Below are positions 63,029 through 64,000 of a stretch of DNA of 64,000 nt, in pieces (within the stretch, counting starts at the first letter, position 1; each line of letters opens with the position of its first letter). The translations under genes and the position numbers were made by a program. The stretch is from NCBI RefSeq assembly GCF_963966145.1, contig NC_091050.1, positions 9,300,001 through 9,364,000 on the forward strand, in the 5' to 3' direction. The notes beneath the pieces were generated by a model. That model searched no databases. It saw only the letters and a list, made by a program, of their open reading frames with translations, and was not told where the DNA came from. This DNA comes from Tenebrio molitor. Lineage: Eukaryota; Arthropoda; Insecta; Coleoptera; Tenebrionidae.

Positions 63029-64000
63029 TTATTTCTTTTTTTTTTATTGTTATAATCCCTTTTCATATTATTTTTGTAAGTAATTTTATTTACTCCTGTC
63101 CTAATATCCATGAAATTCTTTAACGTTTTCACTTTGCGTTGCTAAACAGTTCCGTCCAAATAATGAAATTAACAATTTTGCATAAAACGCATCAGCACCC
63201 TAGAACAACCGCATCTCGACGTGACACAAACGTGGCATCAAATGCCCAAACTCAATAAGTGTTAACGAACACCATGCAGGGTTTGCATTTCGAACGAGCA
63301 AATTGGCGCACCATAGCCCTCATCAAGACCGCAGCGTCGCCCCCAAGACCCGCCGCTCATAAACTGTGCGAAAAATTAAAAGACCTCCCTCTCGCGGGAT
63401 TCCTTCGAAATTCCTCGTGCATTCCACCTTGGACAGATCCTGGCTGCTTTAAATTGTCCTGCAGGCACGTCATGCAAAATTCCTGCTAGTCTCGACAAGA
63501 CTCATATCCCATCCTGGGGAAAATAGAAAAGTCCCTCTGTGTGAAATGGCTGGAGGAGGGCGAGTTACTTCCACGGCGTCTGCTACGTTTCCGGAAAATA
63601 GTTTAGGCGGTGGGGCCTTGTTTACGTAAATAAGTCATGCGTGTGACTTACATTTCGCTGCAACCGCTCGCCACCAGAACTGCTGCTGCATTATTGAGGG
63701 ATTGTTGCACAAGGCGGACGCATATCCTGCGTCGCTGCAAAATGGATAATGTCCTCGGGAACGGTCTCATCCTGGGGTAAATCTCCCGCTACAAAATTTG
63801 CTCGTTGTAATGACTTCCAGCGGCAAGAAAGCCGTTTACTTCGGAAATAACGTTATATTTATGGCTTCGGAGATATACAAAAGGTGGCAATATATCATCA
63901 TTTATTAGAATTGCATGTTTAAGCATCGATTCTACTCATAATGCGATCATTTATCATGTGAAACAGATACGAGATTGCACAAACAAGCTTGCCGTTTGTT
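63029..64000. other. Balanced non-coding stretch at the window edge
   Basis: A 76-codon frame at 63259-63489 has no recognised domain. No gene supported. Confidence 0.4.

Noticed and set aside
1..64000. tRNA, rRNA or CRISPR arrays
   Set aside because: No cloverleaf with a proper T-arm box, no rRNA-like block and no regularly spaced identical repeats were seen by eye. A tRNA scan would be decisive.

Overview
The window looks like nuclear DNA of an insect. It is AT-rich, the genes are split by very short GT-AG introns (many 46-65 bp), poly(A) signals are present, and mariner, Tc1 and small hairpin (MITE-like) elements are scattered through the spacers. A beetle is a guess from general character only; nothing seen here proves the order.

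The only well-supported genes lie in the first 17 kb. They are three paralogous neprilysin-like (peptidase family M13) zinc metallopeptidases. Gene 1 (288-3327, + strand, 11 exons, 731 codons) faces gene 2 (7208-10060, - strand) tail to tail. Gene 3 (13312 to about 16807, - strand) lies in tandem behind gene 2. I rebuilt all three exon by exon. Exons 6, 8, 9, 10 and 11 have identical lengths in all three (218, 241, 169, 251, 339 bp), so they descend from one gene by local duplication. Each is predicted as a type II membrane protein with a short cytosolic tail, one membrane anchor and a large extracellular peptidase with HEITH, ENIAD and a C-terminal Cys-x-x-Trp. Genes 1 and 3 look intact. Gene 2 has one extra base in a homopolymer of exon 7 and several altered motif positions, so it is either eroding or carries a sequence error. 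Gene 1 uses a GC-AG intron where its paralogues use GT-AG.

The spacers between the genes (3.3-7.2 kb and 10.1-13.3 kb) are packed with inverted-repeat elements, a 27-bp minisatellite and nested insertions.

From about 17 kb to 64 kb I see no convincing protein-coding gene. The stretch alternates AT-rich, transposon-bearing DNA with more balanced, TAATTA-rich blocks. It holds a dead mariner transposase (18.5-19.5 kb), two Tc1-type fragments (40.7-41.1 and 56.9-57.2 kb), six copies of a long hairpin element (family A, counting three in the first 17 kb), several copies of a second hairpin family with CAGGGT ends (family B), two elements with PIF/Harbinger-like target duplications (one in the first 17 kb), and a good TATA plus initiator core promoter near 30.1 kb. 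This could be a gene desert or a large intron or upstream region of a gene outside the window; that is inference. I did not find a convincing new multi-gene system. The most useful leads are the state of gene 2, the GC-AG intron, the nested insertion with its empty-site relative at 10.6-11.2 kb, and the orphan promoter at 30.1 kb.
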